NCBI RefSeq assembly: GCF_030817655.1
Contig: NZ_JAUSZM010000003.1
Location: forward strand, 3,038,001-3,102,000
Reading direction: 5' to 3'
DNA length: 64,000 nucleotides
From: Streptomyces sp. V4I2
GTDB lineage: Bacteria; Actinomycetota; Actinomycetes; Streptomycetales; Streptomycetaceae
How positions within the stretch are numbered: the stretch's first letter is position 1; each line of letters starts with the position of its first letter. Shown one piece after another: positions 30,003 through 38,799 of the stretch. The notes beneath the pieces are model-generated. The model was not told the origin of the DNA and did not search any database. It worked only from the letters and a program-made list of their open reading frames with translations. A program made the translations under genes and the position numbers.

Positions 30003-31196
30003 TCAGCCCAGCTGCTCCCGCAGATACTCCCGCCACTGCTCGGTGAACTCCCCCGGCGTGGTGCCGAGCACCTTCCGCATCGCGTCCTCGACCGCCCCCG
30101 GCCGCTTCTCGTGCGCCCCCACGGCCTTGTAGAACTCCTTCAGCCGCACCTCGCCCCAGCGCTCGGCGATCATCCGGCAGGCCATCCAGCCGCCCTCATA
30201 GGCCCGCGCGAGCCCGGCCGCGTCGCCGCTGAAGCCGAAGTCCCCGTCGGTCGGCAGCGCAGCCGGCAGGCTGCCCTCGGCGACGGCGTCCCACAGCTCG
30301 GGCGCGGCCTGGACGGGCGTACGCCCGCTGCCGCGGTAGCCGACCCAGTCGGCGTACCCCTCGGACAGCCACAGGGAGGTCGCGGGGGTGGTGTCGGCGC
30401 GGGTGGCGACATGGGTCGTCTCGTGGGTGAGCACGACCTGCTTGCCGACCGAGCCGAGCACGCCGTACGCGTCTGGGTTGACGATGATCCGGTCCGCGGG
30501 CGCCTCGGCCGGTGCGCCCGTCTCGCCGGTGGTGACCGCCGCGATCCCGCGGTAGGAGGAGGCGGGCGAACCGAGCAGCCCCGCCATGCCCTCCAGCGAC
30601 CTCGGTACGAGCACGACGACGTGCCGGGGCCAGTCGGTGCCCCACGCGTCCGACACGGCCGGTACGGCGCGGTCCGCCAGATCCGCGTAGGAGTGCAGTT
30701 CCTCGCCGGACCGGCCGACCCCGAGGACCAGGCTGTGCCGACCGCGTACGGTCATCACCTCGCCCTGGTCCCAGAGCTGTTGGGCGGTCTTCTGCGCGGG
30801 CTGCTCGGCGTCCACGTACCACTGCCCGCCCGCGTCCAGGCTGAGGGCCAGCGTGCGGCCGACGGTGACGGGGGCCCGGTCGTAGCCCTGGACGCGGTAA
30901 CGCAGTTCGACGTCGGCGGTGGCGGTGCTGCCGGTCCGGTGCAGGGCGGTGACGCGGTAGGACCAGTCGGCGAGCGGGACCGCGCTGAGGTTCGCGAACC
31001 AGCTCAGCGCGCCCGTCTTCACGAACGCCGCCCGGTCGCGGTCCAGGACCGCGGTCGCCCGCCGGTCCAGGACCCGCTGCACCGCGGCCTTCGCGCTGTC
31101 GGTGGCGGCGTTCCCCCCGCACCCCACGAGGCCGACGAGCAGCAGCAGACACAGCGCCACGGCTCCGCGTCCCGATCCCCGCCCTCGATCAGCCAC
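30003..31196 (-). CDS. Secreted lipoprotein, HEXXH metallopeptidase-like
   Basis: 397 aa. The signal peptide ends in the lipobox LVGCGGN, so it is anchored to the outer face of the membrane. An NTF2-like region (VQRVLDRRATAVLDRDRAAF...) precedes a gluzincin-like zinc site: HETTHVATR with the third ligand in WLSEGYADWVG. The peptide or cell-envelope target is unknown. The GTG at 31196 is the only start that gives a proper signal peptide. Confidence 0.85.
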   Translation of the reverse strand: MADRGRGSGRGAVALCLLLLVGLVGCGGNAATDSAKAAVQRVLDRRATAVLDRDRAAFVKTGALSWFANLSAVPLADWSYRVTALHRTGSTATADVELRYRVQGYDRAPVTVGRTLALSLDAGGQWYVDAEQPAQKTAQQLWDQGEVMTVRGRHSLVLGVGRSGEELHSYADLADRAVPAVSDAWGTDWPRHVVVLVPRSLEGMAGLLGSPASSYRGIAAVTTGETGAPAEAPADRIIVNPDAYGVLGSVGKQVVLTHETTHVATRADTTPATSLWLSEGYADWVGYRGSGRTPVQAAPELWDAVAEGSLPAALPTDGDFGFSGDAAGLARAYEGGWMACRMIAERWGEVRLKEFYKAVGAHEKRPGAVEDAMRKVLGTTPGEFTEQWREYLREQLG

Positions 31197-31228
31197 GCCC
31201 CGATCGTACGGTGGTCGCGGCCGCCCGG

Positions 31229-32251
31229 TCAGACCCTGGTGACGGTCGCGCCCGGGATCATGCCCACCGGGTCGTAGCGCACCGGCGCTCCGGGATAGGG
31301 CGCGTGGATCACCTGGCCGTTGCCCATGTACATCGCCACATGGCTGGCATCCGACCGGTAGGTGACCAGATCGCCCGGCTGGGCCTGGGAGAGCGGGACC
31401 TGACGGCCGGCGTAGCGCTGGCCCTGCGAGGTGCGCGGCAGGGAGACGCCGGCCTGTGCGTACGACCACTGCATCAGGCCCGAACAGTCGAAGCCCGAGG
31501 GGCCGTTGGCGCCCCAGACGTACGGCTTGCCGAGCGCGGAGCGGGCGGCGGCGATCGCGGCGGCGGCGCGGGCGGACGGCGGTGCGGCGCTGCCGAAGTC
31601 AGGCATGTCGGTGCGGCCGGAACGGGAGGCCCGGTCGTAGGCGTCCCGCTCGTCGGACGGCAGGGCGTTGAGGAGCGCGCGCGCCTTGGCGAGCTTCTTC
31701 TCGACGGTCCGCTTGTTGGTGGCGACGGCCTTGCGGCTCTTCTCCAGTTCGCCGAGTTTCTCGGCCGCCTCGGAACGCTCCTGGGCGAGTTCGCGCATGG
31801 CCTCCTGGAGGTCCTTGAGCTCGCCCGCCTGGCGCGCGGTGATCCGGTCGAGGACGCCGGCCTTGTCGAGGTAGTCGTCCGGGTCGTCGGAGAACAGCAG
31901 CGCGAGGCAGGGGTCGAGGCCGCCGGAGCGGTACTGGGCGCCGGCGAGCGAACCGAGCGCTTCCCGCATGCGGTTGATGCGCTCCTGCTGCCGGGCGATC
32001 CCGTCCTGCGCGGTACCGACCTCCTCGCGGAGGTCGTCGGCGCGCTCGTCGGCCTTGTTGTAGGCCTCGGTCGCCTGCTCTGCCTCCTCGTAGAGGCGGT
32101 CCACCTCCGCGCTGGTGTCGTCGTGCGGTGCGGCGACGGCCGACGTGGCCGGCAGGACGCCGAGGGCCGCGGCGGCGACTGACAGGACGCAGAGCGCCGT
32201 ACTGGCGCCCCGGTCGAACCCGGACGGTGCAAAGCGGCGATGGGACCCCAC
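31229..32251 (-). CDS. Secreted NlpC/P60 peptidoglycan hydrolase with coiled coil (paralog 1)
   Basis: 340 aa. A signal peptide (to about AVAAPHDD) is followed by a long coiled coil of the RipA/CwlO type (residues about 48-215) and a C-terminal NlpC/P60 domain cutting the stem peptide. The catalytic Cys is in FDCSGLMQW, the His in SHVAMYMGNGQVIHAP. The GTG at 32251 lies 11 bases after GGAAGGAG. The next gene upstream is a close paralog in the same orientation, so a local duplication is likely. Confidence 0.92.
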   Translation of the reverse strand: MGSHRRFAPSGFDRGASTALCVLSVAAAALGVLPATSAVAAPHDDTSAEVDRLYEEAEQATEAYNKADERADDLREEVGTAQDGIARQQERINRMREALGSLAGAQYRSGGLDPCLALLFSDDPDDYLDKAGVLDRITARQAGELKDLQEAMRELAQERSEAAEKLGELEKSRKAVATNKRTVEKKLAKARALLNALPSDERDAYDRASRSGRTDMPDFGSAAPPSARAAAAIAAARSALGKPYVWGANGPSGFDCSGLMQWSYAQAGVSLPRTSQGQRYAGRQVPLSQAQPGDLVTYRSDASHVAMYMGNGQVIHAPYPGAPVRYDPVGMIPGATVTRV

Positions 32252-32349
32252 GGGAAGCCGCACTCCTTCCGCTGGCGGACAGGGAAACGCGGCAGACAGT
32301 AGCCCCGAGGAGGGGTGCCCACCAACGACCTTGGCGGGCACACAAAGTG

Positions 32350-32385
32350 ACGCCCCGCCACAGACGCAGGTCATGGGCGGGGCGT
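32350..32385 (-). terminator. Probable terminator of the upstream NlpC/P60 gene
   Basis: Arms 32350-32359 and 32376-32385 (ACGCCCCGCC/GGCGGGGCGT) pair perfectly around a 16-base loop. It lies 87 bases after the paralog 2 stop, with CACTTTGTG following on the minus strand. Confidence 0.65.
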
Positions 32386-32471
32386 GGGGTCAGTTCAGGT
32401 TCTCGGGATTCGCCCGAACGGGCGGTGCGGCGTACCGATCTTGATGGTGATCGGACCCGTCCTGAGGGTGC

Positions 32472-33506
32472 TCAGATCCGGACGCCGAACTGGAACGGCA
32501 TGTTGTTGATCGACTCGTAGCGGACGACCGTGCCGGTGCGCGGGGCGTGCAGCACCTGGCCGTTGCCCGCGTACAAGGCGACGTGGTGCAGGTCGCCGTA
32601 GAAGATGACCAGGTCGCCGACCTTGAGGTCGGCCTGCGAGTAGATCTTGGTGCCGGCGTTGGCCTGGGCCTGCGAGGTGCGCGGGATGCCGACGCCGGCC
32701 TGCGCGTACGCCCAGGAGGTCAGGCCCGAGCAGTCGTAGGAGGCGGTGCCGGTGGCGCCGTAGACGTACGGCTTGCCGATCTGGGTCTGCGCGGCCTGGA
32801 AGGCGGCCATCGCCCGGCCGGAGCCGGCGGGGGCGTCACCGAGGTCCACGCGCTCGCCGGCGTCGCGGCTGGCGCGGGCGTCCTGGGCGGCGAGGGCGGC
32901 CTTCTCGGCGGCCGTCAGCGTGTTGAGGAGCTTCTGCGCCGCGGCCAGCTTGCTCTGGACTTCCTTCTTCTTCTTGCCCAGTTCGCTGCGGGTGCTCGCG
33001 AGGTCCTTGAGCTTCTCGGAGGCCTCGGAACGGTCCTGGGCGAGCTCGCGCTGCTTGTCCTGGATCTTCTTCAGGGCCTCGACCTGCTGAGAGCTCAGCT
33101 GGTCGGCGGTGGACGCCTTGTCCAGGTAGTCGTCCGGGTTGGACGACAGGAACAGCTGGAGGGAGGAGTCGATGCTGCCCGTGCGGTACTGGGCCGCGGC
33201 CGCCAGGCCTATGGAGTCGCGCAGCTCGTTGAGCTCGTCCTGGCCGCGGGCGACGTTGTCCTGGATGGTGGAGATCTCCTTCTGGAGCTTCTCCTGCTTC
33301 TCCGTGGCCCCGTTGAGCTTCTCGGTGGCCTGCTCGGCCTCTTCGTAGAGCTTGTCGACCTTGGCCTTGACCTCGTCCTTGCTGGGCTTCTCGCTCGGCG
33401 CGGCATTCGCGGCCTGCGAGCTCAGGGCGACCGCAGCGGCGGCTGCGGTGGTCAGCACGGTCACGCGTGCACGGCTCGGTTGCTTGGGTCGACGGTGGGA
33501 CGCCAC
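32472..33506 (-). CDS. Secreted NlpC/P60 peptidoglycan hydrolase with coiled coil (paralog 2)
   Basis: 344 aa, same plan as the gene downstream: signal peptide ending AANAAPSE, a Lys/Glu-rich coiled coil, and an NlpC/P60 domain with Cys in YDCSGLTSW and His in HHVALYAGNGQVLHAP. The two share the domain borders and the PRTSQ-Q-AG and VIHAP/VLHAP blocks. The GTG at 33506 follows AAGAAGGAG. Such hydrolases act in septation and spore-wall remodelling. An ECF-like promoter motif and an AT-rich hairpin lie upstream. Confidence 0.93.
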   Translation of the reverse strand: MASHRRPKQPSRARVTVLTTAAAAAVALSSQAANAAPSEKPSKDEVKAKVDKLYEEAEQATEKLNGATEKQEKLQKEISTIQDNVARGQDELNELRDSIGLAAAAQYRTGSIDSSLQLFLSSNPDDYLDKASTADQLSSQQVEALKKIQDKQRELAQDRSEASEKLKDLASTRSELGKKKKEVQSKLAAAQKLLNTLTAAEKAALAAQDARASRDAGERVDLGDAPAGSGRAMAAFQAAQTQIGKPYVYGATGTASYDCSGLTSWAYAQAGVGIPRTSQAQANAGTKIYSQADLKVGDLVIFYGDLHHVALYAGNGQVLHAPRTGTVVRYESINNMPFQFGVRI

Positions 33507-33594
33507 GGAGGTGAACTCCTTCTTTTGAGTGATCACCCGCTCGGAGGTTCGAGGTCAGACCCTAGTGACCTTCCCGTGATCAGTTCAAATCCTC

Positions 33595-33610
33595 ACGAGA
33601 AAAATCTCGT
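33595..33610. promoter_or_regulatory. AT-rich hairpin in the NlpC/P60 leader
   Basis: ACGAGA-AAAA-TCTCGT forms a perfect 6-bp stem 89-104 bases upstream of the paralog 2 start. On either strand the loop or flank is A/T rich, so it may be a leader element or operator. Confidence 0.35.
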
Positions 33611-33658
33611 CACACCCGTCATTCTTTACACTCAACTCACATGCAGTGAGGTTTGCTT

Positions 33659-33682
33659 GACGCTACGTTGCGTGACGGTTCC
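33659..33682 (-). promoter_or_regulatory. Candidate ECF sigma (SigE-like) promoter of the NlpC/P60 gene
   Basis: On the minus strand GGAAC is followed after 15 bases by CGTC, the motif pair of cell-envelope-stress SigE promoters, 153-176 bases upstream of the start. The spacing is at the short end, so this is tentative. Confidence 0.35.
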
Positions 33683-33715
33683 GTCAATTCGGGCATTAGG
33701 CCCGTATGTTGACCT

Positions 33716-35059
33716 TCACGACAATCGCTTGAGAAGCATCGCGGAAGCGACCGGCCGCGCCCCCGCCCGGGCCACCCCGTCGGCGACCTCGCGGTCGGTC
33801 GAGGCGACGATGACCGGACGCCCCGGCGGCTCCGCGCGCACCAGCTGGCGGATCAACTCATCGGCGGTGACGCCCGGCTTGGAGAACAGCACCCGCACCC
33901 CGCGCGGCGGCGCCAAGAGCACCGGCGCGGCCAGCTCCGCCCCGTCGAAGACACACGTCACCTCGGCGCCGGTCTGCGCCGCGAGCTGGGAGAGCTGCCC
34001 GAGGAGCCTCAACCGCTGCTTTTCCAGGGGCATTTGGGGATAACCTGTCTTGGTGACGTTGTAGCCGTCAACCACCAGATGGGCCTGCGGCAGGTCGAGG
34101 AGCTGGTCGAGGATCGCGGGGTCGTTCTCGGACAACGCCCGCGCCGCGATGTCCTTCGGGGTCATACGTCCCGGTTCGACCGCATCCACGGTCTCGGCCG
34201 GCCGTACGGACACCGGCGGCAGCGCGAGTTCCCGCCGCAGTCCCTGGGTCGCGTCGAGCAGGGTGTCGAGCAGCAGCCGTACGCGCATGTCCTCGACGCT
34301 GCGGCCCTCGCGGGCCGCCTTGCGGGTGGCCTCCAGGGCCGCCTCCGCCTCGCCGAGCCGTGACTTGAGCCGCCGGGACTCGCTCTCCGCGGCGGACACC
34401 TGGGCCTGCCCCTCCGCGCGCAGGGTCTCCATCTCGGCGTGCAGCTTGCGCAGGGCCGCCTCGCCGCGCTTGACGTCGCTGACGGCGGCGCGCAGCTTGC
34501 GGTGCAGCGAGTCCGCTTCCTTCTTGGCCGAATCCAGCTCGGTGCGCAGCCGCTCGGTCTCGCTCCGGGTCTGCTCACGGGCCCGGTCGAGCTCCTCGCG
34601 CAGCCGCTCCAGCTCGGCCCGGCTCTCCTCGTCGGCGCGCTCGGCGTAGGCCCGCTGGGCCTCCTCGCCGGCCGCGGTCACGAGCTTCACCCAGCCGGTG
34701 GGCCGCAGTACGTAGGCCGCGGCCGCCACGTCGAGCGGGTCCGCGGCCGGGGGCGGCGAGCCGGAGTCCAGGGAGCCGGAGAGCTCCGGCTGCGTCTCTC
34801 TGAACTTCTCCCCGATGCGCTGCCGGAACAGCGGATCGGTCTCCAGGGCGGCCGCCATGGCGTTGCCGGCGAACTTGGCGCGCCGGTTCGGCGCGAACCG
34901 GGCGTACTGTCGTAGCTGCGCGGGCAGTTCGCCGACGGTCAGCCCGCCGAACCCGTCCGAGACGATCTGTACGACCCTGCGGCGCACGCCGTCGGGCAGC
35001 GGACGGTCGAGCACCTCAGCGGCGCCGTCGCCCGGCCCCCCGCCTGCGGTCTCCACCAT
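33716..35059 (-). CDS. NYN-domain (YacP-like) putative RNA-binding/nuclease protein with coiled coil
   Basis: About 447 aa. The N-terminal ~130 residues form a helical domain (VVQIVSDGFGGLTVGELPAQLRQYARFAP), followed by a coiled coil of nearly 130 residues (RAELERLREELDRAREQTRSE onward in heptads). The C-terminal ~160 residues are a PIN-like NYN domain: HLVVDGYNVTKTGYP with metal-binding Asp, VTCVFDGAEL, TADELIRQLV and VIVASTDREVAD. NYN proteins are tied to RNA processing. The ATG at 35059 is used; GTG 35065 is equally possible. The short zinc-ribbon gene lies 33 bases upstream. Confidence 0.85.
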   Translation of the reverse strand: MVETAGGGPGDGAAEVLDRPLPDGVRRRVVQIVSDGFGGLTVGELPAQLRQYARFAPNRRAKFAGNAMAAALETDPLFRQRIGEKFRETQPELSGSLDSGSPPPAADPLDVAAAAYVLRPTGWVKLVTAAGEEAQRAYAERADEESRAELERLREELDRAREQTRSETERLRTELDSAKKEADSLHRKLRAAVSDVKRGEAALRKLHAEMETLRAEGQAQVSAAESESRRLKSRLGEAEAALEATRKAAREGRSVEDMRVRLLLDTLLDATQGLRRELALPPVSVRPAETVDAVEPGRMTPKDIAARALSENDPAILDQLLDLPQAHLVVDGYNVTKTGYPQMPLEKQRLRLLGQLSQLAAQTGAEVTCVFDGAELAAPVLLAPPRGVRVLFSKPGVTADELIRQLVRAEPPGRPVIVASTDREVADGVARAGARPVASAMLLKRLS

Positions 35060-35092
35060 CCTCACCCCATCGCCTGTGCGGGGCCCGCTCCC

Positions 35093-35332
35093 TCAGGAGC
35101 CGGCGCCCGGCCTGTCCACGAGTTCCACCTGATCCACGGCATTGCACCAGCGGCAGCGCACCGACTCGATGGTCTCACTGACCACGTCGCGCTCCTCGAC
35201 CTTCGGCTCACCGGCCAGGTCGAGGTGGACGTACTCGACCACCTTCGACGAGCGGGTCACGTCGAAGCGCGTGAGGTTGCCGCAGAGGGTGCAGCGCCAC
35301 CGCGTCGAGGCAGTCGGCAGGGGAACCGTCAT
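35093..35332 (-). CDS. Small zinc-ribbon protein
   Basis: 79 aa. Two CxxC pairs (CTLCG near residue 14 and CRWCN near residue 60) flank a short beta region, as in zinc ribbons that bind nucleic acid or partner proteins. It sits just upstream of the NYN gene on the same strand, so an RNA-related role is a reasonable guess. No closer assignment is possible. Confidence 0.75.
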   Translation of the reverse strand: MTVPLPTASTRWRCTLCGNLTRFDVTRSSKVVEYVHLDLAGEPKVEERDVVSETIESVRCRWCNAVDQVELVDRPGAGS

Positions 35333-35499
35333 CGTGGCTGTTCGCCTTCCTTCTTGTTCCTTCTAGTGTCCGTGACGCGCCGGGCACCCCGGTGCGTGTG
35401 GCTCGTTACCCTACGGCCTGGCGGGTACTCGCCGCTCCGCCGTCCACAGCGGCGAGGCGGTCCGTGCCGTCCGGTCCCCTTGCGTCATGCTCTGTGTTC

Positions 35500-36243
35500 A
35501 TGATCGGCAACTGGAGCGGGACGGTCGGCAGAGCGGTCGGGGCGGTCCGGCGGCCGTCGGCGCCGATGACCTACGGGCTGATCACCGTGTGCTGTCTACT
35601 CTTCCTGGCCGGCCCGGCCTCGGGGCTCAATCCGTCGTACGGCTCCGGCGACGCCCTGCTCGCGGCGCAGCGGGCCTATTTCCACCGCTGGGGCGTGGTG
35701 CCCGCCGAACTGTTCGAGGGCTCGGCGCGGGCCGCGCTCACCCCCGCCACGGCCCTCTTCGTCCACGGCAGCTGGGTCCACCTGCTGGGCAACATGCTCT
35801 TCCTCTACGTCTTCGGCGTGCTGACCGAGGAACGGATGGGCCGCTTCCAGTTCACTCTCTTCTATCTGGGTTGCGGCTACCTGGCCCTGTTGGGCTACGC
35901 GGCCGCCAACGCCGACTCCGAGCAGTCCCTGGTCGGCGCGTCCGGGGCGATCTCGGCGGTCCTCGGGGCGTTCCTGTACCTGTTCCCCGGAGCCCGCGTC
36001 ACCAGTCTCCTGCCGTTCCTCTTCTTCCTCCCGCTGCGCTTCCCGGCCTGGGTCGTCCTGCCCTTCTGGGCGGCCCTCCAATGGCTGGCCGCGGGCCGGG
36101 CCGGCCAGGGCCCCGGCGTGGCCTACCTGGCGCACCTGGTGGGCTTCGGCCTGGGGCTCACGTTCGCGTGGGTGCGCTTCGGGCGTGCGACTAGAGTGAA
36201 GGCCGCCCCAGCTCCGGCCCCCGAGGGAGAGAACCAGCCGTGA
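35500..36243 (+). CDS. Rhomboid-family intramembrane serine protease
   Basis: 247 aa with six or seven transmembrane helices. Cleaves transmembrane substrates inside the bilayer. HGSWVHLLGNMLFLYVFG is the HXXXN helix, GASGAISAVLG carries the nucleophile Ser, and AHLVGFGLG the catalytic His. The long loop after the first helix (NPSYGSGDALL...) is typical of this bacterial subgroup. The ATG at 35500 is used; no good ribosome binding site is visible. The stop overlaps the next gene by 4 nt. Confidence 0.9.
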   Translation: MIGNWSGTVGRAVGAVRRPSAPMTYGLITVCCLLFLAGPASGLNPSYGSGDALLAAQRAYFHRWGVVPAELFEGSARAALTPATALFVHGSWVHLLGNMLFLYVFGVLTEERMGRFQFTLFYLGCGYLALLGYAAANADSEQSLVGASGAISAVLGAFLYLFPGARVTSLLPFLFFLPLRFPAWVVLPFWAALQWLAAGRAGQGPGVAYLAHLVGFGLGLTFAWVRFGRATRVKAAPAPAPEGENQP

Positions 36244-36521
36244 TCACCGCGATCGTCCTCATCAAGACCAGCGTGGACCGGATCCCCGAGATCGCGGAGT
36301 CGATCGCGGCGCTGGAGAACGTCAGTGAGGTGTTCTCCGTGACCGGCACGTACGACCTGATCGCGATGGTCCGGGTGAAGCGGCACGAGGATCTCGCGGA
36401 GGTCATTCCCGGGCACATCAGCAAGATCCCGGGCGTGGAGGGGACGGACACGCACGTGGCGTTCCGGACGTACTCGCAGCACGACCTGGAGGCGGCGTTC
36501 GCGATCGGGCTCGACAGCTAG
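36240..36521 (+). CDS. Stand-alone Lrp/AsnC ligand-binding (RAM) domain protein
   Basis: 93 aa, only the RAM domain of Lrp/AsnC regulators (ITAIVLIKTSVDRIPEIAESIAALENVSEVFSVTG and YDLIAMVRVKRHEDLAEVIPGHISKIPGV). It lacks the DNA-binding half. Such proteins bind amino acids or other small ligands and form ring oligomers. The GTG start overlaps the rhomboid stop, so the two are translationally coupled; the functional link is unknown. Confidence 0.92.
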   Translation: MITAIVLIKTSVDRIPEIAESIAALENVSEVFSVTGTYDLIAMVRVKRHEDLAEVIPGHISKIPGVEGTDTHVAFRTYSQHDLEAAFAIGLDS

Positions 36522-36540
36522 TACCGCGGCCCCAGGACCG

Positions 36541-36580
36541 CGGCGCTAGGACGGCGGCGCTAGGACGGCGGCGCTAGGGC
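36541..36580. repeat. Triplicated 14-bp unit at the 3' end of the kinase gene
   Basis: CGGCGCTAGGACGG occurs at 36541-36554 and 36555-36568, and a third copy begins at 36569 and diverges after 10 bases. Each copy carries a CTA, so each could serve as a TAG stop on the minus strand; the kinase gene uses the one at 36574-36576. Confidence 0.85.
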
Positions 36581-38733
36581 TTCTTCAGGGCGAGGACGGT
36601 GATGCCGTCGGCGGTCGCGGCATAGACGCGTCCGTCGCGGACGACCGGGCTCTGGGTGCCGACGGACGCGCCACCCTCGACCCGCTTCTGCCAGGTCCGG
36701 CTGCCCTGACGGTTCAGGCCGTAGAGCGTCGCGCCCCGGCGTGCGTAGAGCGTGCCGCCGGCGACCGTCGGATCGCTGTACTGGTTCCCCTCGTCGTCGA
36801 ACCGGAAGGCCCACGCCCTGGATCCGTCGGCCGGGTCCAGCGCGACGACCTCGTAGTCGGTCGCGGAGACACCGAGACCGCCGAAGGCGACACAGCTGAA
36901 GTAGCGGCTGCCGTACAGCATCTCGTCGGCCACGTGCCACAAGGCCTTTCCGGACCGGCTGATGCCGTGCAGTGACCGCTCGCCGCCCGACCCGACCAGC
37001 AGCGTGTCCCCGACCAGCGTGGGCCGCCCGGTGTCCGTTCCCGCTCGCGTCGCCCAGAGCCGCTTCCCGGTCTTCACGTCCAGGGCCTGCACCTCGTCGC
37101 CGAAGGTGCCGACGTACACCACCGAGTCCGCCACCATGGGTTCGCTGGTGGGCGCCGCTCCGGTCGGCGTGCTCCAGCGCACGCTGCCGTCGGGCGCGTA
37201 CGCCCGCACCCCGCCCTCGTCCGACGAAGAGGCGTAGGACACCAGAACCAGTCCGCCCGCGGCCACCGGGACCTGGCCGTTCGCGGCGACCGGCTTGGCC
37301 CAGCGCACCTTGCCGCCCCGGCCGAGCGCGCAGAGCTCAAAGGCGCCCTCCTGCCCGTCGAACAGCAGGCAGTACACGCCGTCGGCGGTGGCCAGCGGGG
37401 ACATGACCTCGCCGCCCAGTGCGGTGTGCCAGACGCTCAGGCCGTTCAGGTCCACGGCGTGCAGCGAGCGGTCCGCGCCGCCGACGTACACCCGCCTGCC
37501 GTCGGGCGACAGCGCGGCACAGGGCCCATGTCCTCCGCCCAGTCCCTCGACCTTGTACTGCCAGCCCACCCGAGGCGTTCCCGCCGCGGAGGACCGGGCC
37601 GGGGTGCCGGATCCGCCCGCGGCCCCTGCCTTGCCGTCCGAGGAGTCCCGCAGCAGCAGCCAGCCGCCGAGGCCACCGGCCGCCACCACTCCCGCGCCAC
37701 CGGTCAGCGCCCCCAGCAGCCGTCGCCGCGAGGGCGGCCGCGGCGGGGCCTCTGCGTCCGCCGGTAAGTCCGTGACCGTCACGGGCGCCACGTACTCGAC
37801 CCGGCTCTCCCGCTCCCCCGACCCGTGCTCCGGGATCCAGCGCTCACCGCCCCCGACGGAGGCGGCCCCTCCCCCAGGGCCGGCCGCGTACCACCCCGAC
37901 CGCAGGCCCTCGCGCAGCGAACGCGCGGTGTGCCCCGTGGCCGCGACCACGTCCGCGGGCGTCGGCCGGGCGCCCGGATCGTCCCGCAGACACGCCTCCA
38001 CCAGCGGCAGCTGGTCCTTCGGTACGGCGGACAGGTCGACGTCCCCGGTCAGGATCCGCAGCAGGACGACCGAATCCTGTCCCTCGCCGAACGGCTCCTT
38101 GCCGCCGGACGCGTACGCGAGCACCGCGCCCAGCGAGAAGACGTCACTGGCCGGCCCCACGTGGGCACCGTTGCGGATCTGCTCGGGCGAGACATAGCCG
38201 ACCGACCCGACGACCACCCCGGTCCGGGTCAGCGCCGTCCCTTCCAGGGCCCGGACGATCCCGAAGTCGATCACCCGGGGTCCGTCCTGCGCCAGCAGGA
38301 TGTTGGAGGGCTTGAGGTCCCGGTGCACCAGCCCCTTGGCGTGGATCGCGGCGAGCGCCTCGGCGAGCGCGGCCGCCAGCAGCCGTACCGCGTCCGCTGT
38401 CAGGGGGCCGCCGTCGAACACCGCGTCCCGCAGGTTCGGCCCGTCGACGAACTCGGTGGCCATCCACGGCCGCGGGGCCTCGGTGTCCGCGTCCACGACC
38501 CGCGCGGTGTACGTCCCCGCACCGCCGACGGTCTGCGCGGCCCGCACCTCGTGCCGGAACCGCGCCCGGAAGGTCCGGTCCTCCGCCTGCTCGGCCCGCA
38601 CCACCTTCACGGCCAGCCGCGGCCCGCGCCGCGCCTCGGCGAGATACACCTCGCCCATGCCTCCGGACCCGAGCCTGCCCACGACCTCATAGGGCCCGAT
38701 GGCCCGAGGATCCGTCTCGCGCAGCTCCTGCAC
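36574..38733 (-). CDS. Ser/Thr protein kinase with extracellular PQQ-type beta-propeller (AfsK-like)
   Basis: 719 aa. The kinase domain (residues 14-270) is complete: GRLGSGGMGEVYLAE, LAVKVV (ATP Lys), HRDLKPSNILL, VIDFGI, and GYVSPEQ. A linker and a single transmembrane helix (LLGALTGGAGVVAAGGLGGWLLL, split here for clarity at GAG) follow near residue 345. The C-terminal half repeats VYVG/LYG-W blades of a PQQ/YVTN propeller outside the membrane. AfsK-type kinases link extracellular or membrane cues to regulation of secondary metabolism; equivalence with AfsK itself is not claimed. A second kinase of the same plan is encoded at 58044-60254. GTG start at 38733. Confidence 0.92.
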   Translation of the reverse strand: MQELRETDPRAIGPYEVVGRLGSGGMGEVYLAEARRGPRLAVKVVRAEQAEDRTFRARFRHEVRAAQTVGGAGTYTARVVDADTEAPRPWMATEFVDGPNLRDAVFDGGPLTADAVRLLAAALAEALAAIHAKGLVHRDLKPSNILLAQDGPRVIDFGIVRALEGTALTRTGVVVGSVGYVSPEQIRNGAHVGPASDVFSLGAVLAYASGGKEPFGEGQDSVVLLRILTGDVDLSAVPKDQLPLVEACLRDDPGARPTPADVVAATGHTARSLREGLRSGWYAAGPGGGAASVGGGERWIPEHGSGERESRVEYVAPVTVTDLPADAEAPPRPPSRRRLLGALTGGAGVVAAGGLGGWLLLRDSSDGKAGAAGGSGTPARSSAAGTPRVGWQYKVEGLGGGHGPCAALSPDGRRVYVGGADRSLHAVDLNGLSVWHTALGGEVMSPLATADGVYCLLFDGQEGAFELCALGRGGKVRWAKPVAANGQVPVAAGGLVLVSYASSSDEGGVRAYAPDGSVRWSTPTGAAPTSEPMVADSVVYVGTFGDEVQALDVKTGKRLWATRAGTDTGRPTLVGDTLLVGSGGERSLHGISRSGKALWHVADEMLYGSRYFSCVAFGGLGVSATDYEVVALDPADGSRAWAFRFDDEGNQYSDPTVAGGTLYARRGATLYGLNRQGSRTWQKRVEGGASVGTQSPVVRDGRVYAATADGITVLALKKP

Positions 38734-38799
38734 CCCGTGTCCCCCTACGTCGTACGGCTGCCGAGAGGGAGCGTATACGCGCTGGTGGACGTCAGTCCC

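Noticed and set aside
32252..32471. Possible c-di-AMP (ydaO) riboswitch ahead of the NlpC/P60 gene
   Set aside because: Such riboswitches precede some streptomycete hydrolases, but the conserved core elements were not found here or in 33507-33715.
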